Below are positions 25,992 to 34,375 of a DNA stretch of 64,000 bases, one piece after another. The notes beneath the pieces were generated by a model. It was not told the DNA's origin, did no database searches, and worked only from the letters and a program-made list of their open reading frames with translations. The number at the start of each line of letters is the position of its first letter. The first letter of the stretch is position 1. The DNA is from an uncultured Parabacteroides sp. (lineage in GTDB: Bacteria; Bacteroidota; Bacteroidia; Bacteroidales; Tannerellaceae). The position numbers were made by a program, and so were the translations under genes. The DNA is taken from the NCBI GenBank assembly GCA_900541965.1, contig UQLN01000023.1:1-64000 (forward strand). Reading direction: 5' to 3'.

Positions 25992-27052
25992 AAAACTTTC
26001 TTCATCCAATAATTTGTCAGGCATAATTTATTTGCTCTCCGTTTTTGTTCTTTTTCCACGCTATAGCCTTTTCTCTCAAAAAAAGGCTTTGCAGTGATAC
26101 TGACTTCGGATGTGATTACTTCCATATGATGTTCAATGGCATATTTTTCTACTTTAGACAAGAGAAAACCGGCAACGCCTTTCCGCTGATAATCCTTATG
26201 CACAAACATAGCGTGCAAATATCCATCTTTCCGAATAGAGCTAAAACCTATTATTTCGTTGTTATTATTTAATGCTACAATAAAATACAAATTGGTTATC
26301 AAATCCGTCAAATGGGAGATATCATCGCCACATGAAGCCCAATCTTCTATCTCTTCCGGTGTATAATCCGCTCTGTTGACCGTACGTAAAGTGGCCTTAT
26401 ACATTTCTTTCAATTCAGAGATATCATCCAAAGTAGCTTCCCGGAATTTATAGTTTCTATCCACTGATAGTTTCCGAATCACCCTACATGGATTTCCAAC
26501 TGCCACACTATTGGCGGGTACGGACTTTGTAACAACGCTCCCCGCTCCTATCACACAGTTATCGCCTATGGTAACACCCGGTAAGACAATCGCACCTCCG
26601 CCTATCCATACATTATCTCCTATGGTAATTGGCAATGCTTTTGTACGGAAGAAAAGGTCGCCGGACTGTTCACCCCAATCTTCAACAAACCGTTCGGCAG
26701 CATCTACCGGATGAGTGGCAGTATATAGCTGTACATTGGGTGCAATCAATACATTGTTTCCGATTGTAATATGGTTATCATCCAAAAATGTACAGTTCAT
26801 GTTGACGACCACTTTATCTCCCATAAAAATATGCTTGCCACATTCACAATGGAAATTTGCACCAATACTTACATATTTACCTACCCTGCCAAATATCCGA
26901 TGCAGCAGCGCCGTTCTCGATTCCCCATCCGAAGTATCAACCGCATTAAGTTTTGCAAGCAGTTGCCTGTTGCGTACAATAATTTCCTGAACCTCCTCAT
27001 CAAGACGGTTGCAGTATTTGCCGGAAAGGAATCTTTGATAGTTTGTCTTCAT
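25988..27052 (-). CDS. sugar O-acetyltransferase fused to a GNAT acetyltransferase
   Basis: A 354-residue two-domain protein. Residues 1-195 are a Maa/NodL/LacA-type left-handed beta-helix acyltransferase: an N-terminal Mac domain (YQRFLSGKYCNRLD), hexapeptide repeats, the catalytic histidine in ATHPVDAAER, and ITIGDNVWIGGGAIVLPGV. Residues 200-354 are a GNAT domain (FREATLDDISELKEMY, and VHKDYQRKGVAGFLLSKVE that binds acetyl-CoA). Both domains look intact. The ATG at 27052 is chosen because a -7 box at 27074-27081 puts the transcript start downstream of the 27076 codon. Natural fusion of two separate enzymes is unusual. Confidence 0.85.
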   Translation of the reverse strand: MKTNYQRFLSGKYCNRLDEEVQEIIVRNRQLLAKLNAVDTSDGESRTALLHRIFGRVGKYVSIGANFHCECGKHIFMGDKVVVNMNCTFLDDNHITIGNNVLIAPNVQLYTATHPVDAAERFVEDWGEQSGDLFFRTKALPITIGDNVWIGGGAIVLPGVTIGDNCVIGAGSVVTKSVPANSVAVGNPCRVIRKLSVDRNYKFREATLDDISELKEMYKATLRTVNRADYTPEEIEDWASCGDDISHLTDLITNLYFIVALNNNNEIIGFSSIRKDGYLHAMFVHKDYQRKGVAGFLLSKVEKYAIEHHMEVITSEVSITAKPFFERKGYSVEKEQKRRANKLCLTNYWMKKVL

Positions 27053-27073
27053 ATAAATATTTTTACTCTTCCG

Positions 27074-27101
27074 CAAATATACAAAAGTTCGCTTATCTTT
27101 G
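27074..27101. promoter_or_regulatory. divergent promoters for the acetyltransferase and MGMT genes
   Basis: On the minus strand TATATTTG (27074-27081) and on the plus strand TATCTTTG (27094-27101) both fit TAnnTTTG. They serve the genes on either side. Confidence 0.6.
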
Positions 27102-27150
27102 TAGGAAAATAGAGACAGGCAAACTATCTATAAATCAAAAATAAAGATAT

Positions 27151-27672
27151 ATGGAAGAGATGATTCGGATACAATATTACCAATCCCCTTGCGGAGAGTT
27201 GATTCTCGGTTCCTATAAAGGAAAACTTTGCCTGTGCGACTGGCAGAATGAAGAACGTAGAAGGCTAATAGACGAAAGGATTCAAAAAGGATTGCAAGCA
27301 CAGTATATCGAGAAAGAATCCGAAACAATGACAAATGCCATCACCCAACTGGACGAATACTTCAACCACAGAAGAAAGGCATTCGATATCCCCTTGCTTT
27401 TCATCGGAACAGATTTCCAAAAATCAGTATGGAATGAATTATTAAATATACCTTACGGTACAACTGTTTCATACGCCGGGCTCTCAGAACGGTTGGGCAA
27501 TCCCAAAGCCATACGGGCTGTAGCTGCGGCTAACGGTGCCAACGCTATCTCCATCATTGTTCCATGCCATCGGGTTATTGGAAGCAATCAGAAACTAACC
27601 GGATATGCAGGCGGACTTCCAGCCAAGAAGCTCCTACTCGAACTGGAGTCGCCCATGCAATCACTCCTATAA
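27151..27672 (+). CDS. ogt: methylated-DNA-protein cysteine methyltransferase
   Basis: A 173-residue suicide DNA repair protein that moves alkyl groups from O6-alkylguanine to its own cysteine. The active-site motif IIVPCHRVIG is intact, preceded by the helix-turn-helix region PYGTTVSYAGLSERLGNPKAIRAVAAANG with the arginine finger. The N-terminal Ribonuclease-like domain begins IQYYQSPCGEL. Length fits the Ogt/MGMT family without an Ada fusion. It has its own promoter (27094). Confidence 0.93.
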   Translation: MEEMIRIQYYQSPCGELILGSYKGKLCLCDWQNEERRRLIDERIQKGLQAQYIEKESETMTNAITQLDEYFNHRRKAFDIPLLFIGTDFQKSVWNELLNIPYGTTVSYAGLSERLGNPKAIRAVAAANGANAISIIVPCHRVIGSNQKLTGYAGGLPAKKLLLELESPMQSLL

Positions 27673-27861
27673 ACACATCTCCTTTTTTATCAAAGTGTCA
27701 AAATGACAAAGTATCCCCTTCCTGCATTGTCTGTATGCACGATATCCAGGAGTGATTACAAATACGCTGCTCTCACGAAGTTTAGCTTTGTCAGTTTGTT
27801 GACGCAGATGACATAATGTTTACTAATAGATAAAGAGGCGGATATTATTTATCAGACGCGA

Positions 27862-27924
27862 ATGACGCGGAAAACGCGGATTAATACATACTATTCGTTT
27901 CTTAATCCGCGTTTTCTGCGTCAT
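27862..27924. repeat. long GC-rich hairpin (copy B)
   Basis: A 23-base-pair stem (27862-27884 with 27902-27924) with one G/T mismatch and a 17-base loop, related to 8473-8531. Confidence 0.8.
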
Positions 27925-28100
27925 CCTCACCTAATCATATTTACACATTATACAGGTAATAATAATCCTTTTGACATTTGCATTTGATCTAATATTAGTA
28001 CTATTACAGAACCGAATCTCCGCCCAAGAGTATCAAAAACAAACCATATATGGTTTAAATTCGAAACATATATGCTTTGAAATCAAAACATACATGTTTT

Positions 28101-28209
28101 ATACGCGCGAATAGTTATATTTTAGTCCGCGGACAGTTGGATTTAGTTGCAGAGATGGTTGGAAATATCCGCGAAATAAGTGGAAATAGGTGCCGAATTG
28201 TATGGAAAA
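28101..28209 (-). repeat. five degenerate 21-22 base direct repeats (copy B)
   Basis: Units at 28188-28209, 28167-28187, 28145-28166, 28123-28144 and 28101-28122 (minus-strand order) have lengths 22, 21, 22, 22, 22, the same as copy A. Bases TCCAACTATTCGCG recur in degenerate form. Confidence 0.7.
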
Positions 28210-28344
28210 AGCTCCTTTTTAGGGCTAAAAAGGAGCCAGATTCCTCCAGAAAGGGCTTTTCTCAAATATACCGAGTTAGCATAAAAAGGGTTATTTAATA
28301 AATATGTCATTCTATAAAGCAAATGGGTAACTTTTTGTAAAAAG

Positions 28345-28378
28345 CAAAAAAAAGACTGCCTAAATAGTAGGCAGTCTC
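28345..28378 (-). terminator. terminator of the GH92 gene
   Basis: AGACTGCC pairs with GGCAGTCT (28354-28378). On the minus strand it is followed by a run of eight or more U bases. It lies 20 bases after the stop. Confidence 0.8.
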
Positions 28379-28397
28379 ATATTCCTATCTTTCTTTA

Positions 28398-30683
28398 TTA
28401 ATCTGCTAAAGAGAATGAGTAAGGAGCATCTTGTTCCGTAATACCACGATTTACATTCGGGGTATTACTCATCTGATATTGGATTTTAGCTCCATTCATC
28501 AGTTGTTCGTGTGTCAGGTAGTTGCGGGTATAATTCTTTCCGTTTACCTTCATTGTATTTACATAACGGTTTTCAAAGCTATTGTTCGGAGCTTGGATTG
28601 TAACTACCTTTCCATTTTCCATATGCAGCTTCATAGACTTAAAGAGCGGAGTACCCAATACATACTGGTCTGTTCCCGGACATACCGTATAAAAACCTAA
28701 AGCAGAGAATACATACCAGGCAGAAGTCTGTCCGTTATCTTCATCGCCACAATAGCCGTCCGGCTCTGCCGTATACAGCTTGTTCATAATCTCACGAGTC
28801 CAGTATTGCGCTTTCCAGGGCTGACCTGAATAGTTATACAGATAGACCATATGTTGGATAGGCTGATTTCCGTGTGCATACTGTCCCATGTTCATAACCT
28901 GCATTTCACGCATTTCGTGAATCATACCACGGCTTTCCATTCCTAAGCGGCTCGGCATAATAAATACAGAATCCATCATCGTATTGAATCCGGCCTTTCC
29001 TCCCATCAAATCGATTAAACCCTGCGGGTCATGGAATACACAGAAACTCCAATGCCAACTGTTGCCTTCACAGAAATCGCGGCTCCAATCGGTTCCTTTG
29101 AAATCAGGATTGAATACGCCTTTGTCACTCTTGCCTACCATCAACTTGCGTGCCGGATCATATACATTCTTATAGTTCGATGCACGCTGTTTATAGATGC
29201 CAATCTCACTTTCCGGCTTGCCTAACAGTTTACCTAATGTATAAATAGTCCAGTCATTATAGGCATATTCCAGTGTGCGGGCTACGTTCTGACCGATACC
29301 GATATTATTCGGTACGTATCCGAAACGGTTGTATTCTTCAAAAGCCACACGGCCGGAAGCTGTTCTCGGCAGATGTGCATTGGCATCATGTTTCAAGGCT
29401 TCCCAAAGCGCTTCGATATCATAACCTCTCAGTCCTTTTACATAAGCATCGGCAACAACAGAAGCAGAGTTGTTTCCAACCATACAATCCCGGTGTCCCG
29501 GACTTGCCCATTCCGGTAAGAATCCGCTTTCCTTATAGGCATTCACCAAACCTTCCTGCATCTTCTGGTTCATGGACGGATACATCAGGTTCAGGAATGG
29601 GAACAGACAACGGAATGTATCCCAGAAACCGGTATCGGTAAACATATATCCGGGTAAAACTTCACCGTTATACGGGCTATAGTGCATCACCTGTCCCTGT
29701 GCATCGATTTCATAAAAGCTTCTGGGGAATAACAGTGAGCGATAAAGGCAAGAGTAGAATGTACGTATGTTATCGATGTTGTCATCTTCCACTTCAATCT
29801 TTCCTAATTCGCGGTTCCAGACTTCACGGCCTTTTTCTTTTAACTGGTCGAAACTATTATCTCCTATTTCACGTAAATTCAGTTCCGCCTGTCCCTGGCT
29901 GATAAAAGAGGAAGCAACTCGTGCATGCACTACCTCTCCCGCTTTCGTACTGAAACCGATGATAGCACCGGCATGGTTTGTCCGGATTTCTTTCTCATCC
30001 AATACAATTGCGTTGTTTTTTACGATGGAAGTAAAAGTAAACGGTTTATCGAACTTGATTACGAAATAGTTTTTGAAGTTTCTCGGGACACCTCCTGAGT
30101 TTCGGGTGGAGTAACCGATAATCTTGTTTTCTTCCGGGATTACCTTTACATACGAGCCTCTGTCGAATGCGTCGACAACAATGTAAGCCTTGTTTGTTTC
30201 CGGGAAAGTAAACCGGAACATGGCTGCACGTTCGGTAGGCACCAGCTCTGTCGTTACATCATGGTCTGCCAAATAAACTTTATAATAATAAGGCTGTGCC
30301 ACTTCCGATTTATGGGAGAACCAGCTGGCACGTTTGTTCTCGTCGAAAACCAGCCCTTCGGTAACTGGCATAATCGAAAACTGACCGTAGTCGTTCATCC
30401 ACGGACTCGGTTGGTGAGTCTGCTTAAATCCTCTGATTTTGTCCGCATCATAACGGTACGTCCAACCATTTCCCATTTCTCCGGTCTGGGGAGTCCAGAA
30501 GTTCATACCCCAGGGCAAAGCGGTTGCCGGATAGGTATTACCGGTTGAAAGTTCATACTTGGACTGGGTTCCCACCAAGGTACTTACATAGTCTACCGGA
30601 TTCTTTACCGCATAACTTTGCAGGCTAATGACAGCCGCACCTAATAAAGCAATTAGTTTTTTCTTCTTTAAGAATGTTCTCAT
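28398..30683 (-). CDS. GH92 alpha-mannosidase, secreted
   Basis: A 761-residue second GH92 enzyme, only distantly like the one at 5473. It has a cleavable signal peptide (LIALLGAAVISLQSYA) instead of a lipobox. Family signatures are VDYVSTLVGTQSKYEL, STGNTYPATALPWGMNFWTPQTG, HGNQPIQHMVYLYNYSGQ and DGYCGDEDNGQTSAWYVFSALGF. This is the common subtype of Bacteroidales; most characterised members cut alpha-1,2-mannose. It stands alone, with promoter and terminator of its own and no LacI-type operator, so it is probably outside the mannosidase regulon at 2600-18700. Confidence 0.9.
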   Translation of the reverse strand: MRTFLKKKKLIALLGAAVISLQSYAVKNPVDYVSTLVGTQSKYELSTGNTYPATALPWGMNFWTPQTGEMGNGWTYRYDADKIRGFKQTHQPSPWMNDYGQFSIMPVTEGLVFDENKRASWFSHKSEVAQPYYYKVYLADHDVTTELVPTERAAMFRFTFPETNKAYIVVDAFDRGSYVKVIPEENKIIGYSTRNSGGVPRNFKNYFVIKFDKPFTFTSIVKNNAIVLDEKEIRTNHAGAIIGFSTKAGEVVHARVASSFISQGQAELNLREIGDNSFDQLKEKGREVWNRELGKIEVEDDNIDNIRTFYSCLYRSLLFPRSFYEIDAQGQVMHYSPYNGEVLPGYMFTDTGFWDTFRCLFPFLNLMYPSMNQKMQEGLVNAYKESGFLPEWASPGHRDCMVGNNSASVVADAYVKGLRGYDIEALWEALKHDANAHLPRTASGRVAFEEYNRFGYVPNNIGIGQNVARTLEYAYNDWTIYTLGKLLGKPESEIGIYKQRASNYKNVYDPARKLMVGKSDKGVFNPDFKGTDWSRDFCEGNSWHWSFCVFHDPQGLIDLMGGKAGFNTMMDSVFIMPSRLGMESRGMIHEMREMQVMNMGQYAHGNQPIQHMVYLYNYSGQPWKAQYWTREIMNKLYTAEPDGYCGDEDNGQTSAWYVFSALGFYTVCPGTDQYVLGTPLFKSMKLHMENGKVVTIQAPNNSFENRYVNTMKVNGKNYTRNYLTHEQLMNGAKIQYQMSNTPNVNRGITEQDAPYSFSLAD

Positions 30684-31112
30684 GATAATTATAGAATGTT
30701 ATTGTATAATATTCCAATTTGTAGCAGCAGAGTCCCCCAATCATGATTGGCATCACTTGGCATATAACACGTTATCAAAAGAAAAGAGAATTCCACATAC
30801 TTTTACAGTTGCAAATGTAGTACTTTCACAGGAAACTGCAAGACAAATTTTCGCCCACTCCCCATAAATAGGTATCCCGGTACAACAAAAAAGGCTTCTC
30901 TGTGAAGAGAGGCCTTTTTATATTATATGGTTCATTTAGCAACACATCAATCTTTCCAAGAGAATAAATACTGGAGAAGAGGTATCTACAGCTGTGGATA
31001 AACTATTCATCCACTATTGTAGATACCCTTCATCCGGATCCCCCTTTCTCCCGGCCTTTTCTTATAACCTTCTATTAACTTTTAACCGTAACAACATCTA
31101 ATATTTGGCAGG
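30684..31112. other. intergenic region with promoter and two hairpins
   Basis: No gene. A minus-strand -7 box TACATTTG (30812-30819) may serve the GH92 gene with a leader of about 120 bases. A hairpin at 30887-30920 (AAAAAGGC with GCCTTTTT) looks like a bidirectional terminator for flavodoxin. A longer two-step inverted repeat lies at 30981-31027. Confidence 0.55.
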
Positions 31113-31622
31113 TTAAAGGTTTCCTTCTTTCTTCAATGTATCAATCCACGAATCTATACGGGCGGGAGTCTGGTCATCTTCATTCATCTCATCCAAAGGC
31201 AGACCTACAAATTTACCATCTATACAAGCGGTCGAATCATCGAATGTATATCCGGAAGGATCGACCGAACCGATAAATTTAGCATCCGTTCCTTGTAAAT
31301 CAGTATAGATAGTTCCCAGAGCATCACAGAATGTATCACTAAAAGAGGAAGAGTCTCCGCAACCAAAAAGAGCGATTGTTTTATCAGACAAATCCAGCTT
31401 TTTCATTTTAGGAAGAAAATCATCCCAATCATCCTGAAGGTCACCCGCCCCCCAAGTGGAACTGCCTAATAGCAAGACTTCATATGAAGCTAAATCAGTC
31501 AGGGAAGATTGTGCCACGTCATGCACTGCTGTTGCATCAATACCCAGTTTTTCGGCAATTTGTTTTGCAATACTTTCTGTTGTCCCGTTGGACGAACCGT
31601 AAAAGATTCCTATCGTTTTCAT
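31113..31622 (-). CDS. fldA: flavodoxin
   Basis: A 169-residue FMN-binding electron carrier. The phosphate-binding loop is GSSNGTTESIAKQIA near the N-terminus. The isoalloxazine-binding loops are GSSTWGAGDLQDDWDDF and FGCGDSSSFSDTFCDALG. The insertion after the second loop makes it a long-chain flavodoxin. It replaces ferredoxin in reactions such as pyruvate oxidation when iron is short. It is monocistronic and followed by hairpins on the minus strand. Confidence 0.93.
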   Translation of the reverse strand: MKTIGIFYGSSNGTTESIAKQIAEKLGIDATAVHDVAQSSLTDLASYEVLLLGSSTWGAGDLQDDWDDFLPKMKKLDLSDKTIALFGCGDSSSFSDTFCDALGTIYTDLQGTDAKFIGSVDPSGYTFDDSTACIDGKFVGLPLDEMNEDDQTPARIDSWIDTLKKEGNL

Positions 31623-31780
31623 TCTTATTTGTTTTTAGTTTAATAACGGAAGCAAATGTCATATAATCCGCCTCACAAGGCAATACCTACAATCGTGTAT
31701 TTTATCTGTCGCCAATACCTGTTTGAAGGGATACCCTGAATTTCAAAACAGAGATAAAAAATAGCTTCACTTTATAAAAG

Positions 31781-31798
31781 ATGTTATATTTATAACAT
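31781..31798. promoter_or_regulatory. AT-rich palindrome upstream of the DoxDA-like gene
   Basis: ATGTTATA and TATAACAT are separated by TT, 71 bases before the ATG. The symmetry suits a dimeric regulator; none can be named. Confidence 0.35.
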
Positions 31799-31868
31799 TT
31801 CCATATCCCAAAACTGTTACTAAAATGAATAGCATATAACTCTACACACAAATTAAAATTCAAGGGAT

Positions 31869-32903
31869 ATGACAACACTTAAAGAACAAAATCAATTAAA
31901 CGCCTATACTTTAACGGGCATCTTTACATTAGCATTACGACTTGTTGTTGGTTGGACTTATTTTTCCGCATTCTTGCGGAGACTTGTTCTCGAAAACAAA
32001 TTGATACCGGATACTGCCGGTTACATAGGAGAAAAGTTCAATCACTTTCTTCCCAATTCAATCGGTATCCGTCCGCTTATTGAATATCTGGTTTCAACGC
32101 CGGACGTATTATGGTGGGCAATGGTTGTTTTCACTCTTATTGAAGGTATCGTCGGTTTGCTTTTTATATTAGGCTTCTTCACCCGCTTAATGAGTCTCGG
32201 GGTTTTAGGACTGGCTACGGGTATCCTGTTAGGTTCGGGATGGCTGGGCACGACATGCCTCGACGAATGGCAAATCGGAATTTTGGGTATTGCGGCAGGA
32301 TTTACGATTTTCCTTTCTGGAGGAGGTAAATACTCGCTCGATTATGTATTTGAGAAAAAGTATGCTCTGAACCGGAAAATAAAATGGTTAAGTTGGTTCA
32401 CATCCGGAACATTACCTGCCACTGTCCAACTAATAAGCCGGATAGCCGTAGCAGGAGCCGTTGTGATTTCATTATTGACTTTATACACGAATCAGGAATT
32501 TCATAATGGTGTATGGGGACCTCTTCATAACAAATCGGTGAAACCCAAAATTGAAATCTCCAATGCTCAGTTGAATAACCAGACATTGTCTTTCGATGTA
32601 TTCAGGGTCGAAGGTGCCGATGTTTACGGTTCATTCCTTATCGGTATCACACTAAAAGACTCTTCCGGCAAAACTATCCTTGAAAAGAATGCGGAAGAAC
32701 TGGCAAATTTCCCTGTACAGGATATTCATAATTATTACATTGCAAAAGTCGCTCCCGGCAAGCACAGCTTAATAATACCTTTGGGAAGCAAAGCTACGCT
32801 TACATTAAATGATGCGGTTATAGCTAATCTGCCAAAAGGCAAGTATGAAGTCGTGCTAACCGATATCAGCGGATTGACCTGGAATAAGGAAATCGATTAT
32901 TGA
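31869..32903 (+). CDS. DoxD/DoxA-like membrane protein
   Basis: A 344-residue protein. The first 200 residues have about five membrane helices in a DoxX/DoxD arrangement (LALRLVVGWTYFSAFLRRL, then LIEGIVGLLFILGFFTRLMSLG, and GSGWLGTTCLDEWQ). The remaining 140 residues form a soluble beta domain (KPKIEISNAQLNNQTLSFDVF) like DoxA. In Acidianus DoxD and DoxA make a thiosulfate:quinone oxidoreductase; in gut Bacteroidales the fused form has no proven substrate. It is a single gene with a strong terminator, and an AT palindrome lies upstream. Confidence 0.8.
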   Translation: MTTLKEQNQLNAYTLTGIFTLALRLVVGWTYFSAFLRRLVLENKLIPDTAGYIGEKFNHFLPNSIGIRPLIEYLVSTPDVLWWAMVVFTLIEGIVGLLFILGFFTRLMSLGVLGLATGILLGSGWLGTTCLDEWQIGILGIAAGFTIFLSGGGKYSLDYVFEKKYALNRKIKWLSWFTSGTLPATVQLISRIAVAGAVVISLLTLYTNQEFHNGVWGPLHNKSVKPKIEISNAQLNNQTLSFDVFRVEGADVYGSFLIGITLKDSSGKTILEKNAEELANFPVQDIHNYYIAKVAPGKHSLIIPLGSKATLTLNDAVIANLPKGKYEVVLTDISGLTWNKEIDY

Positions 32904-32921
32904 GATTGATTATTATAAACA

Positions 32922-32960
32922 AATAAGTCCCTGCTCGCGTAATATGAGCAGGGACTTATT
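32922..32960. terminator. bidirectional terminator between DoxDA-like and GH172 genes
   Basis: AATAAGTCCCTGCTC pairs with GAGCAGGGACTTATT across a ten-base loop, between two convergent genes. Confidence 0.85.
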
Positions 32961-33002
32961 TATTAAATACGGCTATTCATAACTAACAGCCCATTTGTAT
33001 GT

Positions 33003-34181
33003 CTACCATCTTGGTATTTCCAAATCATCTTTACAGGGCAATGCAGGGAATTTTGCATGTGGCTCCGTCTGATACCAGAACGATGTAGACGAAATATCCG
33101 ATTTCTGATTATTATACCGTCCGTCATGACGCCATCCTAAATCCTGAATCGTCACTTTCAAATCTTTATCAAAGCGAACCGGGTCCAACACATGCCAGCG
33201 GTACAAACCAAAAGCCGTGACTGCCCGATACAAACCATCCGGACGGATTACCTGGTGCATACCTGCATACGGAGTAGTGAACTCCTGATACTGGTGAGTC
33301 TTCTGGTTTTCAAAATTATAAGAACCGCAGAAATAATCTTCCGTTCCTGTACCACAGATTGTAGGATATTCTTTATCACCATCCATAAAGAATTTGATTT
33401 CACCTTCACCCCACCAGCAATTGTCATTCACACGCCAAGCCAGATAAGTTCCCACATACTGTCCTTTTCCTTTAATACCGTCTACCAAGGTATGTTCCGA
33501 ACCGACTGTCGGATTTGAACGGCGGAATTGTGCATGGAAATATCCTTCATCCTCCGGTACATCTGTCAACGTATAGTTGATTTGATAATAAAGGCGCATC
33601 TCTTCATTCGTATTTATATTCTCTAACGTAATCCGTGCTTTCTTACGGAATGGCATTTTCCAATAGCAGTTAAACGCGCTTCCGGGGTTTACACATACGG
33701 CAAGAGATGAAAGTTGTGCATATTCATTGTAAGCACTGGCAAAGAAATCGCCGACAGGACATTCTACAGAAGGTTCTTTTTCGTCATCCCAATACATACG
33801 CAGGATAGAAAAACGCCAGTTTCCGGTTGGGGTCATCCAGATTTGCTGGATAGCGCCGGGTCCTTCTATTTCGGCTATCGTAATCGTTTCACCCGGTTTC
33901 ACAATAATGAATGGATTCACTTTCCAACCTTTTCCTAAATCTTTTGCAGCTCCCCAAGAGTTTGCTTTGTTGCGGACATCTTTATCCTTTACCGGATCGG
34001 CCATCCCCCCTTTTCCTTTTTCTCCCGTATAATTCTCCGGACTGATAGAACGGGTCTTCGCATTGGATAAACGGGAAAGCGTTCCCATATTCATATCCAG
34101 CCCGTTAAAAGGATAATTTTGCGCACTGGTCCAACTGCTTAAACAAAGAAAAGAAATTAATAAAACACTTAGTTTTTTCAT
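33003..34181 (-). CDS. GH172-type glycoside hydrolase (DUF2961)
   Basis: A 392-residue secreted protein with signal peptide MKKLSVLLISFLCLSSWTSAQ. The body is the DUF2961/GH172 fold, with IEGPGAIQQIWMT, RMYWDDEKEPSVECPVGDFF and CGTGTEDYFCGSYNF; the acidic residues in these are probable catalytic ones. Characterised GH172 enzymes act on alpha-D-fructofuranosides or alpha-D-arabinofuranosides and assemble as trimers. It is near the common single-domain length and stands alone, so the substrate cannot be inferred from neighbours. Confidence 0.85.
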   Translation of the reverse strand: MKKLSVLLISFLCLSSWTSAQNYPFNGLDMNMGTLSRLSNAKTRSISPENYTGEKGKGGMADPVKDKDVRNKANSWGAAKDLGKGWKVNPFIIVKPGETITIAEIEGPGAIQQIWMTPTGNWRFSILRMYWDDEKEPSVECPVGDFFASAYNEYAQLSSLAVCVNPGSAFNCYWKMPFRKKARITLENINTNEEMRLYYQINYTLTDVPEDEGYFHAQFRRSNPTVGSEHTLVDGIKGKGQYVGTYLAWRVNDNCWWGEGEIKFFMDGDKEYPTICGTGTEDYFCGSYNFENQKTHQYQEFTTPYAGMHQVIRPDGLYRAVTAFGLYRWHVLDPVRFDKDLKVTIQDLGWRHDGRYNNQKSDISSTSFWYQTEPHAKFPALPCKDDLEIPRW

Positions 34182-34258
34182 ATTACTACATTTTTAAAGA
34201 TAGATGTTACAAATATCATATTTTATACCATCTTTTCCTATAAAATGGAGTCTTTTTG

Positions 34259-34276
34259 CAAAACATATATGTTTTG
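34259..34276. repeat. solitary CATATATG palindrome
   Basis: A perfect 18-base palindrome, CAAAACATATATGTTTTG, identical to the first palindrome of copy A (8295-8312). It lies between the GH172 promoter region and the terminator of the efflux operon. Confidence 0.7.
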
Positions 34277-34310
34277 AAGATAAAAAACAAAAACTGTATG
34301 GAAGCAATAA

Positions 34311-34346
34311 AAAAGACGAATGATGTTAAATCCACCATTCGTCTTT
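34311..34346 (-). terminator. terminator of the efflux operon
   Basis: AAAAGACGAATG pairs with CATTCGTCTTTT, 30 bases after the TolC-family stop on the minus strand. Confidence 0.85.
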
Positions 34347-34375
34347 TCTACAGATTCAGAAATATATAATATCTT

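Larger units (their letters stand above)
27680..28298 (-). repeat. dispersed intergenic element, copy B (inverted)
   Basis: The reverse complement of this stretch aligns by eye with 8108-8695. Read on the minus strand the order is the same: hairpin around CTTTTTAG (28211-28236, here a perfect 12-base-pair stem), five degenerate 21-22 base repeats (28209 down to 28101), three palindromes (28100-28041), spacer, long hairpin (27924-27862) and tail. Identity is partial, so the copies are old or selected for structure. It holds no gene. Confidence 0.75.
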
